A DNA stretch of 62,169 nt from an uncultured Marvinbryantia sp. (GCF_905201705.1 NZ_CAJKOX010000028.1:1-62169), one strand, 5' to 3'. Numbered from the stretch's first letter, positions 53,580 to 62,169 are shown. Made by a program: numbers and translations. The notes: a model not told the origin generated them from the letters alone.

Positions 53580-53743
53580 ACGGAACGTTTTGAGCTATAT
53601 GTTACATAAAAAAAGATTTTTGCGATAGACTATGATATAGATATTGCAGTGAGAGACTGGCAGCATACTATGCGACAGGTGCTGTCAGTATAGTTTTTCC
53701 GGCATCTGCGGTATGCAAAGGCAAGAGAAAGGTGGAAAATAAT

Positions 53744-54043
53744 ATGATAAATGCAACAAAAGATACGTTTCAGAGTGAGGTATTGGATGCAAAAGGAACC
53801 GTGCTGGTAGATTTCTGGGCAGATTGGTGCGGACCCTGTAAAATGTTTGCGCCGGTCCTGGATGCGGTTGTGGCGGATCGTCCGGACGTAAAGCTTGTGA
53901 AAGTGGATGTTGACAAGGAGTTTGAGCTTGCGCAGAGCTACCGCGTGAGCGGCATTCCGACGCTTCTGGTGTTTCAGGACGGCCAATTAAAAGAGACATC
54001 GGTTGGGTGTGTGACAAAGGAAAAGGTGATGAGTCTGCTGTAA
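53744..54043 (+). CDS. Thioredoxin
   Basis: A 99-residue thioredoxin with active site WADWCGPCKMF near residues 24-34 and the cis-proline loop SGIPTLLVF. Normal length is ~105. ATG 53744 has GAAAGGTGG at 53727-53735; GTG 53732 is a possible alternative. Cytoplasmic disulfide reductase. No thioredoxin reductase is adjacent, so it may be a secondary thioredoxin. Confidence 0.92.
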   Translation: MINATKDTFQSEVLDAKGTVLVDFWADWCGPCKMFAPVLDAVVADRPDVKLVKVDVDKEFELAQSYRVSGIPTLLVFQDGQLKETSVGCVTKEKVMSLL

Positions 54044-54056
54044 AGATTCATAACAA

Positions 54057-54095
54057 TTTACACAGATTTTACATTAAATACTCCTGTATTTTACA
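54057..54095 (+). promoter_or_regulatory. Pho-box-like TTTACA direct repeats
   Basis: TTTACA occurs at 54057-54062, 54068-54073 and 54090-54095. All fit an 11-bp periodicity, with a degenerate box at 54079. This matches PhoP-binding sites in Firmicutes (TT-ACA repeats spaced about 5 bp). It lies upstream of the phosphate symporter, near a PhoP/PhoR-type pair. Confidence 0.6.
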
Positions 54096-54146
54096 TACGT
54101 ATGTTAGCGTAAGGAGAACATACATGTAGGATAAAGGAGTATTTTT

Positions 54147-55910
54147 ATGGATATTTTTTCGGTATTAGCGTTTTTAGGAGGTCTTGCATTTTTCCTTTAC
54201 GGAATGTCACTTATGGGAGACGGACTTTCCAGAGCATCCGGCGGTAAGATGGAGCGCATTCTGGAGCAGCTTACAAGCAGTCGCTGGAAAGCGGTGCTTC
54301 TTGGCGCGGGCGTCACGGCAGTTATCCAGTCTTCCTCCGCGACGACGGTTATGGTAGTCGGATTTGTAAATTCCGGTATTATGAAGCTTAACCAGGCGGT
54401 CGGGCTGATCATGGGCGCTAATATCGGTACCACGGCGACATCGTGGATTCTGAGCTTAACCGGTATCCAGGGAGATAATCTCTTTTTAAAGCTTTTAAAG
54501 CCGACCTCATTTTCACCGATACTGGCGCTGATCGGCGCCGCATTTATTCTTTTTTCAAAAAAAGAAAAACGGAAAAATATCGGCACGATCATGGTGGGCT
54601 TTGCGATTCTGATGTACGGGATGGACAATATGAGCGCTGCAGTGAAGCCGCTGGCGGATGTGCCGGAGTTTGGCAACATATTGATGGCGTTCTCAAATCC
54701 GTTGATGGGAGTGCTTGCGGGTACGCTGATTACGGCAATTATCCAGAGTTCTTCCGCGTCTGTCGGTATTCTGCAGGCGCTCTGCACGACAGGGAGTGTC
54801 ACATATGGTTTAGCGATCCCGATTATTATGGGACAGAATATCGGTACCTGTATCACGGCGATCATGTCGTCTGTGGGGGCAAATAAAAACGCGAAACGCG
54901 CGGCGGCAATCCATCTGTATTTTAATCTGATTGGTACAGTGGTCTGTCTGGCACTGTTCTATGGCGTTAATGCGTTTGTACACTTTGATTTTCTGACGGA
55001 GGCTGTCGGACCGGCCAATATTGCGGTTATCCACAGCATATTTAACGTATTCACTACGTTGCTTTTGCTGCCGTTTGGCGATCAGCTTGTGAAGCTGGCG
55101 CATGCGACTGTCGGAAATCACAAAAAATCCGGCGAGCTGCAGGAGCTGGAGGTGCCGGTGCTGGATGAGCGCTTCCTGGAACGCCCGGCTTTTGCCTGCG
55201 AGCAGGCGATGGAGGCGACCAAACAGATGGCGGAACTGACAAGGGAGGGATTTTCTATGTCGGTTTCCCTGTTTGATAATTTTGATGAGAAAAAAGTGGC
55301 GCGTATCCGGGAGCTGGAGGATATTGTGGATAAGTACGAGGACAGTGTGAGCAGCTATCTTGTAAAGCTGAGCAGCCGCAATCTTTCGGACTCAGACAGC
55401 CGCGCACTTTCCATGATGCTGCACTGCATCGGAGACTTTGAGCGGATTTCCGACCACTCTGTCAGTGTGATGGCGGCGGCAGAGGAGCTGCACACGAAAA
55501 AAATCCATTTTTCTGAGATGGGGCAGCAGGAGCTGGAGGTTTTCAAAAAAGCTGTGATGGAGATTGTCGGACTTGCTTTTGACAGCTTTGTGAACGACGA
55601 TCTGACGACTGCACAGGAGGTGGAGCCTCTGGAGGAAGTGATGGATTACATCAATTCGCAGGTGAAGAAACGTCACGTGGAGCGTTTACAGAAGGGCAAC
55701 TGTACGATCGAGATGGGCTTTATCCTCTCCGATATCTGCACGAACTTTGAACGTGTGGCGGATCACTGTTCGAACATCGCAGTGTATCTGATCCAGCGTC
55801 ACGAGAGCGAATATGACCCGCACGCCTATGCGGATGTATTGCGCCGCGAGGATAATAAGGAATTTCAGCAGGAATGTGACAAATATCGCAGAAAATATGT
55901 TTTGCCGTAA
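54147..55910 (+). CDS. Na+/phosphate cotransporter with C-terminal PhoU-like domain
   Basis: A 587-residue NptA-type transporter. Two inverted Na/Pi repeats are marked by QSSSATTVMVVGFVNSGIMK with GANIGTTATSWI and QSSSASVGILQALCTTG with GQNIGTCITAIM. The C-terminal ~240 residues are helical and PhoU-like (LHCIGDFERISDHSVSVM and DICTNFERVADHCSNIA). Imports or exports phosphate. Its Pho-box-like promoter and the two-component genes 75 bp downstream suggest phosphate control. Confidence 0.92.
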   Translation: MDIFSVLAFLGGLAFFLYGMSLMGDGLSRASGGKMERILEQLTSSRWKAVLLGAGVTAVIQSSSATTVMVVGFVNSGIMKLNQAVGLIMGANIGTTATSWILSLTGIQGDNLFLKLLKPTSFSPILALIGAAFILFSKKEKRKNIGTIMVGFAILMYGMDNMSAAVKPLADVPEFGNILMAFSNPLMGVLAGTLITAIIQSSSASVGILQALCTTGSVTYGLAIPIIMGQNIGTCITAIMSSVGANKNAKRAAAIHLYFNLIGTVVCLALFYGVNAFVHFDFLTEAVGPANIAVIHSIFNVFTTLLLLPFGDQLVKLAHATVGNHKKSGELQELEVPVLDERFLERPAFACEQAMEATKQMAELTREGFSMSVSLFDNFDEKKVARIRELEDIVDKYEDSVSSYLVKLSSRNLSDSDSRALSMMLHCIGDFERISDHSVSVMAAAEELHTKKIHFSEMGQQELEVFKKAVMEIVGLAFDSFVNDDLTTAQEVEPLEEVMDYINSQVKKRHVERLQKGNCTIEMGFILSDICTNFERVADHCSNIAVYLIQRHESEYDPHAYADVLRREDNKEFQQECDKYRRKYVLP

Positions 55911-55993
55911 AAAGAGAAATGTGATAAACTAAAAAGGAAGGTAATTGTGCGGGAATAAGGTCTCAAACAGTTACAAGAAAGGGTGTGGGAGGC

Positions 55994-56665
55994 ATGAGCT
56001 TGATCTATATATTGGAGGACGATAAAAATATACGGGAAATTGAGAGCTATTCTCTCAAAAACAGCGGATATTCAGTAGAAGAGTTTGAATACGCGAAGCC
56101 TTTTTGGAACAAGGTTTCTGAGCGAAAGCCGGATCTGGTGCTCCTGGATATTATGCTGCCTGACAGCGACGGCGTGGAGGTTTTAAAGAAGCTGCGCCGC
56201 AATCCGGAGACAAAAAAGGTTCCGGTGGTGATGGTGACGGCAAAATCCACGGAGATTGACAAGGTAAAAGGGCTTGATAACGGAGCGGATGATTACATCA
56301 CAAAACCATTTGGTGTCATGGAGCTGATCTCCAGGGTGAAGGCGGTGCTGCGCCGCGTGAATCAAATGGAAGAGGAAAAGCTGATGCGTCTGCATGAGAT
56401 TTTCATGGACAATGAGAAACGTATGGTTTATGTGTCGGATGTTCCCTGTGAGCTGACCTACAAGGAGTTTGAGCTGCTGAAGCTGTTTCTGCAGAATGCG
56501 GGTATTGTGATGGCGCGCGAGAGCATTATGGAGCGCGTCTGGGGCGTGGATTTCGAGGGGGAATCGCGCACGCTGGATATGCATATTAAAACGCTGCGTC
56601 AGAAGCTGGGAAGTGCCGGAAAATATATTAAGACTGTGCGGAATGTGGGGTACCGGATCGAATGA
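55994..56665 (+). CDS. OmpR/PhoP-type response regulator
   Basis: A 223-residue regulator. The receiver (residues 1-118) has EDDKNIRE and phospho-acceptor LVLLDIMLPDSDG, with the switch K in YITKPFG. A winged-helix DNA-binding domain follows (CELTYKEFELLKLFLQNAG ... RTLDMHIKTLRQKLG). ATG 55994 has GGGAGG upstream; GTG 55985 is an alternative. It overlaps the kinase gene by ATGA. Context suggests phosphate response. Confidence 0.9.
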   Translation: MSLIYILEDDKNIREIESYSLKNSGYSVEEFEYAKPFWNKVSERKPDLVLLDIMLPDSDGVEVLKKLRRNPETKKVPVVMVTAKSTEIDKVKGLDNGADDYITKPFGVMELISRVKAVLRRVNQMEEEKLMRLHEIFMDNEKRMVYVSDVPCELTYKEFELLKLFLQNAGIVMARESIMERVWGVDFEGESRTLDMHIKTLRQKLGSAGKYIKTVRNVGYRIE

Positions 56666-57987
56666 GAAAAAAGATTAACGCGCAGTTTCTGCTGATTACG
56701 GCGGTTGCGATTTTTCTGACGGTGTTTCTCTCGGTGTTTGTCTGCTACAATCTGTTCCAGGAGGAGGTTGTGGGCAGCCTGAAAACCTATGCGCATGTCA
56801 TCAAAAGCGCCGGCATTTTCGATGGGCAGAAGGAATTGTCCGAAGTGGAATCGGTGGAGGATCTGCGCATTACGCTGATCAATACGGATGGCACGGTAGC
56901 TTTCGACAGTAACGCGGATATCGGGCAGATGGATAATCACAGTGATCGTCCGGAGATCCAGAACGCGCTGGAGAGCGGCGAGGCGGAGATCGTCCGCAGG
57001 TCTGATACGCTTGATAAGAACACATATTATTATGCGATACGGCTTGACGACGGCAGAGTTCTGCGTGTTGCAAAGGAAGCGGGCAGCGTCTGGAGTTTTT
57101 TGCTGCCGCTGATCCCGGTACTTCTTTTTATGGGAGCGGCTCTGTTTCTCATTTGCCTTGTACTGGCGCATTTTCTTACAAAGAGTATCATTGCGCCGAT
57201 CGAGGACATGGCGCTGCATATGGATGATGAAAACTATGAGATCGCCTACAAGGAAATGAAACCGTTTCTGGATACCATTCAAAAGCAACATTCTGATATT
57301 GTAAAAAGCTCGCAGATGCGGCAGGAATTTACTGCAAATGTCTCACATGAATTAAAGACGCCGCTGACGGCGATCTCCGGCTACTCAGAGCTGATCGAGA
57401 GCGGAATCGCCACAAAAGAGGATACGGTGCGCTTTTCTGCGGAAATTCATAAAAGCTCTAATCGCCTGCTGATGCTGATTAACGACATTCTGCGCCTTTC
57501 TGAGCTGGACAGCTCCGAGGACGTGCTGGTGAAAGAAACGGTAGATTTGTACGAGCTTGCAGAAAAATGCGTGGACATGATGCAGGTAAATGCGGAAAAA
57601 CATCATGTGACATTGACGCTTACCGGGGAGTCCTGCATCGTCCAGGCAAACCGGGAGATGATCGAGGAGGTTATGTATAATCTCTGCAGTAACGCGGTTC
57701 GCTATAATGTACCGGATGGAAGTGTTGTGATGCACGTCGGCATGGAGGGAAATCATGCCGTACTGACGGTGGAGGACACCGGCATCGGCATCCCGGAGGA
57801 GGATCAGAAGCGCATTTTCGAGCGCTTTTACCGCGTGGATAAAAGCCGTTCCAAATCCACGGGCGGCACCGGTCTGGGACTTGCGATCGTAAAACATGTC
57901 GTGGCAAAGCACGGCGCGGAGATCGGACTGTGGAGCAAAACCGGAGTGGGCACGCGGATGCGGGTGGTGTTCCCGGAAAATGTGTAA
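56662..57987 (+). CDS. PhoR-like sensor histidine kinase
   Basis: A 441-residue membrane kinase. Two transmembrane helices (about 8-30 and 150-172) flank a sensor domain. They are followed by a short HAMP-like part, HisKA (EFTANVSHELKTPLTAISGYSELI near 223-246) and HATPase_c (NLCSNAVRYNV, DTGIGIPEEDQKRIFERFYRVD, GGTGLGLAIVKHVV). Coupled to the response regulator by ATGA and closed by a terminator. Confidence 0.92.
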   Translation: MRKKINAQFLLITAVAIFLTVFLSVFVCYNLFQEEVVGSLKTYAHVIKSAGIFDGQKELSEVESVEDLRITLINTDGTVAFDSNADIGQMDNHSDRPEIQNALESGEAEIVRRSDTLDKNTYYYAIRLDDGRVLRVAKEAGSVWSFLLPLIPVLLFMGAALFLICLVLAHFLTKSIIAPIEDMALHMDDENYEIAYKEMKPFLDTIQKQHSDIVKSSQMRQEFTANVSHELKTPLTAISGYSELIESGIATKEDTVRFSAEIHKSSNRLLMLINDILRLSELDSSEDVLVKETVDLYELAEKCVDMMQVNAEKHHVTLTLTGESCIVQANREMIEEVMYNLCSNAVRYNVPDGSVVMHVGMEGNHAVLTVEDTGIGIPEEDQKRIFERFYRVDKSRSKSTGGTGLGLAIVKHVVAKHGAEIGLWSKTGVGTRMRVVFPENV

Positions 57988-58056
57988 ATGATGTATTTTA
58001 GAAAACTGGTCGGAGACGTATCCACAAAGGTCTGTTTTGTATTTTGAATGAGAAAG

Positions 58057-58094
58057 ACAGGTAGTGTACATTGTATGTATACTGCCTGTTTTTT
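58057..58094 (+). terminator. Terminator after the PhoR-like gene
   Basis: ACAGGTAGTGTAC and GTATACTGCCTGT pair (with G-U pairs) around a short loop, followed by TTTTTT. Confidence 0.85.
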
Positions 58095-58096
58095 GT

Positions 58097-58140
58097 TGCC
58101 ATGCATCCGAAGGAAGTTGCCGGTGGCAGGTCCTGTAGGT
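58097..58140 (+). repeat. 44-bp dispersed intergenic repeat, copy B
   Basis: 41 of 44 bases match 11113-11156 (TGCCATGCATCCGAAGGAAG ... CTGTAGGT). It lies directly behind the T-run of the terminator. It makes up part of the 57988-58452 gap, which also contains the terminator and the next promoter; no gene is seen there. Confidence 0.8.
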
Positions 58141-58362
58141 ATGGCAATATGGTCCGTCGGCTTTAAGGCCTATTCCTGCGATGCCGTACCCGATCATCGG
58201 TGGGAGGCAACAGAAAATATTTCCAGTCAAATTTCTTTTTTCCATCGTATGCTGGGAACTTCCCTGAAAATTTCCAGATAGAGTCATAATAGTACCATTT
58301 TATTACAGGAAAAAGAGTTTTTTGGGGAAAGAAAAGTGATAGTCATGTTTTGGAAAAGCGGA

Positions 58363-58391
58363 TTGTCCTTTTCCGGGAAAAGGGCTATACT
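58363..58391 (+). promoter_or_regulatory. Promoter with a palindrome filling the spacer
   Basis: TTGTCC (58363-58368), 17-bp spacer, TATACT (58386-58391). The perfect inverted repeat CCTTTTCC-G-GGAAAAGG at 58367-58383 spans the spacer and is a strong operator candidate. Confidence 0.65.
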
Positions 58392-58452
58392 GAAAGAAAC
58401 AACAGTCACGACATTGTGAAGGGAAAATACTGCTTTGAAGAGGAGAGCTGGA

Positions 58453-59388
58453 ATGAAGACAGAGGAGATAACTTTTTTGGGAGATGGCGGCGTATCGTTG
58501 ACGGGAAAAATCTGGATGCCAAAGGAAACGCCTAAGAGGCTGCTGCAGATTTCCCATGGCATGACAGAACACATCGGACGGTATGAAAAACTGGCGGAGG
58601 CGATGACAGCCAGGGGTGTTGCCGTCGCCGGATTTGATTTAAGAGGACATGGACAAAACGGCGGTGATCCGAAGTGCGCATCCTTCGGAAAAGGCGGCTG
58701 GAAAGCCAGTATCCGGGATATGCACCTTTTTTACCGGGAAATGGAACGTTGTTTTCCGGAAATTCCCCATTTTATGATGGGATTTTCCCTAAGTTCCTTT
58801 TTGCTGAGGGACTACCTAAGCTGCTATGAGGATAAGATAGCCGGAGCCGCCATCCTCGGAACCGGCCACCAGCCCGGAGGCGTCCTCACAGTATTGATGC
58901 AGCTTGTGAAGCGGGAGATCCGGGTACACGGATTTGACAGCGCCACACCGCTGGTAGATAAACTGTCCTTTGAAAGCTATAACCGGAAATTTTTGCCGAA
59001 TATGACCAGATGTGACTGGTTATGTGCCGACGAAGAACAGCGCGCCGCATACTGCGGGGATTCCCTGTGCCGGGAGCATATTTCGTCAGGCCTGTTTTAT
59101 CAGCTGCTGGACGCCATGAGAAGGACCGGAAAAAAGGACGCCTACGAAAAGTGGGATAAAACCCTCCCGATTCTGCTTCTCTCCGGAGACAGGGACCCGG
59201 TAGGGGACTTTGGAAAAGGGATACAGAGAGTAAAAAACAGCATGGACCGGGCCGGCCTTAAAGATGTGGAGTTCCACCTCATCCCCAATGCCCGCCACGA
59301 TTTGTTCCACGAAGAAAAAAGTGGTGGGGCGAAGAAAACGGAAGATATCCTGGTGAAGTGGGTTTTGGAGAAAGGGGAGAAATCCTAA
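58453..59388 (+). CDS. Alpha/beta-hydrolase (lysophospholipase-like)
   Basis: A 311-residue serine hydrolase of the lysophospholipase/monoglyceride lipase type. Features are LLQISHGMTEHIGRYEKLAE, GFDLRGHGQNGG, nucleophile elbow MGFSLSSFLLRDY (GxSxS rather than GxSxG), LLSGDRDPVGDFG and NARHDLFHE holding the catalytic histidine. No signal peptide. GAGGAGAGC precedes ATG 58453. Natural substrate unknown. Expression may be controlled by the palindrome in its promoter. Confidence 0.85.
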   Translation: MKTEEITFLGDGGVSLTGKIWMPKETPKRLLQISHGMTEHIGRYEKLAEAMTARGVAVAGFDLRGHGQNGGDPKCASFGKGGWKASIRDMHLFYREMERCFPEIPHFMMGFSLSSFLLRDYLSCYEDKIAGAAILGTGHQPGGVLTVLMQLVKREIRVHGFDSATPLVDKLSFESYNRKFLPNMTRCDWLCADEEQRAAYCGDSLCREHISSGLFYQLLDAMRRTGKKDAYEKWDKTLPILLLSGDRDPVGDFGKGIQRVKNSMDRAGLKDVEFHLIPNARHDLFHEEKSGGAKKTEDILVKWVLEKGEKS

Positions 59389-59491
59389 GATTCTGTTTGC
59401 CACAAAGGAGAATCTTTTTGAACTGGTAAGTGAAAGAGTGGGGGAGTAGACGAAGTTTATGATTCAACCGTATATGTAAAGGGAAACAAAA

Positions 59492-60001
59492 ATGATTGCA
59501 CCGAGAAAAATAAAATTTGAAGCGAAGAAAAAAAGAAATGAGAACTATGAATTTCGCATTTACCTGAAAGGGAATGCGGATGAAAAAGAATTGGACGAAC
59601 GGTTCCACAGGCTGCACAAAGAGTTGTTTGCCGGATATGACTGCAGCAGATGCAGGAACTGCTGCAAGATGTACCGTGGAAGTATCCCGGAAACGGACCT
59701 TTCCCGGGACGCGGAGTATATGGGGCTTACGAAAGAGCAGTTTCTTGAAAAATATCTGGGGGAAGACGACGGAGAAAACGGCTATCAGACAAAAAATATA
59801 CCCTGTGATTTTCTGAAACCAGATGGAAATTGTCAGTTAGGCGATTGTCGACCGGAAAATTGTAAGAAATATCCGTATACGGATCAACCGGACAGATGGT
59901 CAAGCCTTTACGGCGTGCTGGATGTAATCGAGGTCTGTCCGGTTGCGTTTGAGATATATGAGAGGCTGAAAAAGGAATACGGGTGGAGATATAGACACTA
60001 A
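59492..60001 (+). CDS. YkgJ-type cysteine-cluster protein
   Basis: A 169-residue protein with the CxxCxxCC cluster (CSRCRNCCKMYRG near residues 50-62) and later cysteines in PCDFLKPDGNCQLGDCRPENCKKYP and VCPVAF. This is the YkgJ/FliB-like Zn- or Fe-S-binding family. Function unknown for most members. It stands alone, about 100 bp after the hydrolase gene. Confidence 0.85.
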   Translation: MIAPRKIKFEAKKKRNENYEFRIYLKGNADEKELDERFHRLHKELFAGYDCSRCRNCCKMYRGSIPETDLSRDAEYMGLTKEQFLEKYLGEDDGENGYQTKNIPCDFLKPDGNCQLGDCRPENCKKYPYTDQPDRWSSLYGVLDVIEVCPVAFEIYERLKKEYGWRYRH

Positions 60002-60020
60002 GTATGGGGAAAATTTAAGT

Positions 60021-60549
60021 ATGAAGATACTGTTATTTGGTGTTTCAAATGTTGGAAAATCAACCGTTGGGAGATTGCCAGCCGAAAGGCTTGGATTTGG
60101 TTTCGCTGATCTGGATGAAGAAATAAAGAAACATTTGGAAATGTCTCTGGAAGAGTTTGTATATACTGCAGACTTACGGTGGAGAGATCAAAAAAGAGGG
60201 TGTATTATCAAGAAGGTTCTTAAAACGGAAGACGATATGGTTTTGGCGGTTACCCCGATCTCTTTTGCTGAAAACTTCAAAACACGCATTATCGGTGATG
60301 ATGTCCTGCTAATTGAATTGTATTATACAAGATATCCGGGCAGATTTGGATTGGTATGGGATGGTTTATGCCAAACTTGGGATACGCAATCGATTATTTG
60401 TTAATAACGATCCGCCGGAAAAAGTGGTGGACAGGATAATCACAGAATATGAAAAAGATTATAAAATATTCGGGCGGAAGGAAAATAGCAAATCAGATCG
60501 TAGAAGAATGGAAACTAATTTATCGCAGAAGATCTGCAATGATGGATGA
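60021..60549 (+). pseudogene. Broken shikimate-kinase-like gene
   Basis: The first frame (60021-60404) has a P-loop GVSNVGKST and FGFADLDEEIKKHLEMSLEE, as in AroK-like kinases, up to LLIELYYTRYPG. The natural continuation (DWYGMVYAKLGIRNRLFVNN DPPEKVVDRI) is found in a different frame, 60313-60549. A deletion plus frameshift near 60330 therefore joins the two parts and the first frame ends in unrelated residues. Probably non-functional. Confidence 0.7.
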
Positions 60550-60662
60550 GTTGAGGAAAGCGGGATTTTAGAATGGGAAAGCCCTGCAAAAAGATAAATA
60601 GCATTGCGAGGAAATCTAATACAGCGACAGAGTAACTTCCTGATGAACCGGAACGTGACGAA

Positions 60663-60699
60663 GGGTGTCCTGCGTGAAAAGCGCGGGACGTCCTTTTTG
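60663..60699 (+). terminator. Terminator before the second ATPase/RloB pair
   Basis: GGGTGTCCTGCG and CGCGGGACGTCC pair around TGAAAAG, followed by TTTTT. Confidence 0.8.
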
Positions 60700-60825
60700 A
60701 ATTTTTTAAATAAAAATATGAGATAAAATCTCAAATATTGCTTGTAAAAAAACTAAAAGCGGATATAATAGAAAGTGAAATACTAGAATAAAGAACGGAA
60801 CAGATAGTAAGCGGAGGTAAATGAA

Positions 60826-62052
60826 ATGTTATGCCAATTTACAGTAAAGAACTTTAAAAGCATACGAGATGAGGTAACATTTGATATGCAGGCTGCCGCC
60901 ATTTCTGAGCATGAAGATCGGATTATAAAAGATACAGATGGGGAATTATATTTACCGGTATCTGCTGTATATGGACCAAATGGTGGAGGAAAAACCAACG
61001 TTCTTGAAGCACTCCATAGCCTGGTTACAAAAGTATTAAGGCCATTATATGCCACAAGTAATAGCGAAGAGACTGCAATGAAAATGAAAAAGGTCGTGAT
61101 AGAGCCATTTGCTTTTGACGAAGCGACAAGAAATGAACCGACAGAATTTGAGCTGTTCTTCAGAACGGCACTGACAGAGTATCGTTATGAATTGATTGTT
61201 AAAAAAGAAGTGATTGAGTACGAAAGGCTAGACCGCATAAAACTGGAAACTGGGAGGAAATCTGCACTTTTTGAACGCAATAAAAATGAAATTATTTTGA
61301 AAGGTGCATTTGCAAGATTGAAAACCAGTGATGAATTATCCGATACATTGCCGTTGTTATCGTATCTTGGAATTACTTACAGCAAAAACGAAGTGGTGCA
61401 GGATGTGCTTGACTGGTTTGATGAAGAGATTGATTTCCTGAATTATGGAAATCCTATGCAGGAATTACGAATGGCTGTTTCTAAATCAGAGGATGTAAAA
61501 AGACTGATGCTTCAGATGATTCAGGAGATGGATTTGGATATCGTAGATTTTCGTGTGGAAGAAAAAGAACATGAGCGGATTGAAGTGTTCACAAAACACG
61601 TAGTAGATGAGTTTGAAGCAGAGCTGAATTTATTTGACGAATCCAGTGGAACAAGAAAATTATTTGGCTTGCTTCCGTTTATTGCAAAAAGTCTGCTAAG
61701 AGGGACAACTCTTGTAATAGATGAGTTAGATGCAAAGATACACCCGGTATTACTTAAATACCTTATTATGATGTTTGGCAATATGAAAAAGAATAAAAAA
61801 GGTGCACAGCTGATTTTTACATCACATGATTTATCTACTATGAACAGCGAAGTGTTCAGGAGAGATGAAATCTGGTTTGTAGCCAAGGGAAAATGTCAGA
61901 ACTCAAAGTTATATTCTCTTGTAGAGTTTAAAAATAAGAAAGGTGAATCTGTTCGTAAAGATGCCAAGTTTGATAAGCAGTATCTGGAAGGAAAATATGG
62001 TGCAGATCCGTATCTCAAAAGAATAATAGATTGGGGGAGGGTGAATGGCTAA
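60826..62052 (+). CDS. AAA-family ATPase of a second RloA/RloB-like pair
   Basis: A 408-residue ATPase with N-terminal FTVKNFKSIRDEVTFDMQ, Walker A GPNGGGKT at residues 50-57, Walker B TLVIDELDAKIHP near 294-306 and a FTSHDLSTM switch motif. Same family and layout as the gene at 64-1419 but clearly diverged. Both end in YLEGRYGA/YLEGKYGA. AGCGGAGG precedes the start. It overlaps the following RloB-like gene by 8 bp. A defence role is inferred. Confidence 0.85.
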   Translation: MLCQFTVKNFKSIRDEVTFDMQAAAISEHEDRIIKDTDGELYLPVSAVYGPNGGGKTNVLEALHSLVTKVLRPLYATSNSEETAMKMKKVVIEPFAFDEATRNEPTEFELFFRTALTEYRYELIVKKEVIEYERLDRIKLETGRKSALFERNKNEIILKGAFARLKTSDELSDTLPLLSYLGITYSKNEVVQDVLDWFDEEIDFLNYGNPMQELRMAVSKSEDVKRLMLQMIQEMDLDIVDFRVEEKEHERIEVFTKHVVDEFEAELNLFDESSGTRKLFGLLPFIAKSLLRGTTLVIDELDAKIHPVLLKYLIMMFGNMKKNKKGAQLIFTSHDLSTMNSEVFRRDEIWFVAKGKCQNSKLYSLVEFKNKKGESVRKDAKFDKQYLEGKYGADPYLKRIIDWGRVNG

Positions 62053-62169
62053 AAGAGAAGGGAAAGAGAAGAATAACTGGAAGAAGAAACGTCGGCAGGA
62101 ATATCTGGAGAAGAAAGAATTCCGCTACTACATTTTCTGCGAGGGACAAGCAACGGAACCTAAATATTT
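62045..62169 (+). CDS. RloB-like protein, N-terminal part only (window edge)
   Basis: The first ~41 residues (MAKREGKEKNNWKKKRRQEY, then FRYYIFCEGQATEPKYF) match the RloB N-terminus with its CEGxxTE motif. The gene continues past the window. Overlaps the ATPase end by 8 bp. Confidence 0.75.
   Translation, partial: MAKREGKEKNNWKKKRRQEYLEKKEFRYYIFCEGQATEPKY

Overview
The window looks like the chromosome of a spore-forming, probably gut-dwelling Lachnospiraceae (Clostridia) species. I infer this from strong AGGAGG ribosome sites, a sporulation gene (spmA), RicT, carbohydrate ABC transporters without their own ATPase, YesM/YesN-type two-component systems, and a decarboxylase / gmk-like / holB / ricT / trmN6 / rsmI housekeeping group. 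No rRNA, tRNA, transposase or integrase gene was seen. Species is not determinable by eye.

Layout. (1) 64-2123 and 60826-62169 (the latter cut by the window end) are two related pairs of an AAA ATPase followed by an RloB-like protein, one at each edge. (2) 2197-11037: a lysine/arginine/ornithine-type decarboxylase, then a sugar ABC importer with sensor kinase, AraC-type regulator and an intracellular GH30 hydrolase. (3) 11207-18190: a polyamine block made of an XRE-cupin regulator, potABCD, a tiny pentapeptide-repeat ORF and a saccharopine-dehydrogenase-like enzyme. (4) 18307-23588: housekeeping operon plus an acyltransferase. (5) 23692-52918: spmA followed by an accessory island. The last ~200 bp of spmA recur at 26569-26763 and 52704-52918, bracketing an AT-rich ATPase + PD-(D/E)XK pair (24555-26472), a complete type I-C CRISPR-Cas locus (26958-37550), a sugar ABC module between two 67-bp direct repeats (37551-46886), and a ROK-regulated RbsBAC-type importer (46926-52599). 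(6) 53004-60549: PepSY protein, thioredoxin, Na/phosphate symporter with Pho-box-like repeats, PhoP/PhoR-type pair, hydrolase, cysteine-cluster protein and a broken shikimate-kinase-like gene.

The most striking find is between cas3 and cas5c. A DUF3990-type (ADP-ribosyltransferase-like) gene and its partner sit as the first two genes of the cas5c-cas8c-cas7c-cas4-cas1-cas2 transcription unit. Directly upstream, on the minus strand, is a small promoter-to-terminator unit with a degenerate CRISPR repeat ending GGATTGAAAT, followed by a pseudo-spacer. The first 15 nt of that pseudo-spacer match exactly the start-site region of the DUF3990/cas promoter, and the match is preceded by TTC, the type I-C PAM. 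This is the architecture of a CRISPR-controlled toxin and/or Cas-autorepression guide (CreTA/CreR-like), here in type I-C with a protein pair. If it works, Cascade would hold down both the toxin-like gene and its own operon, and loss of Cascade would release the toxin.
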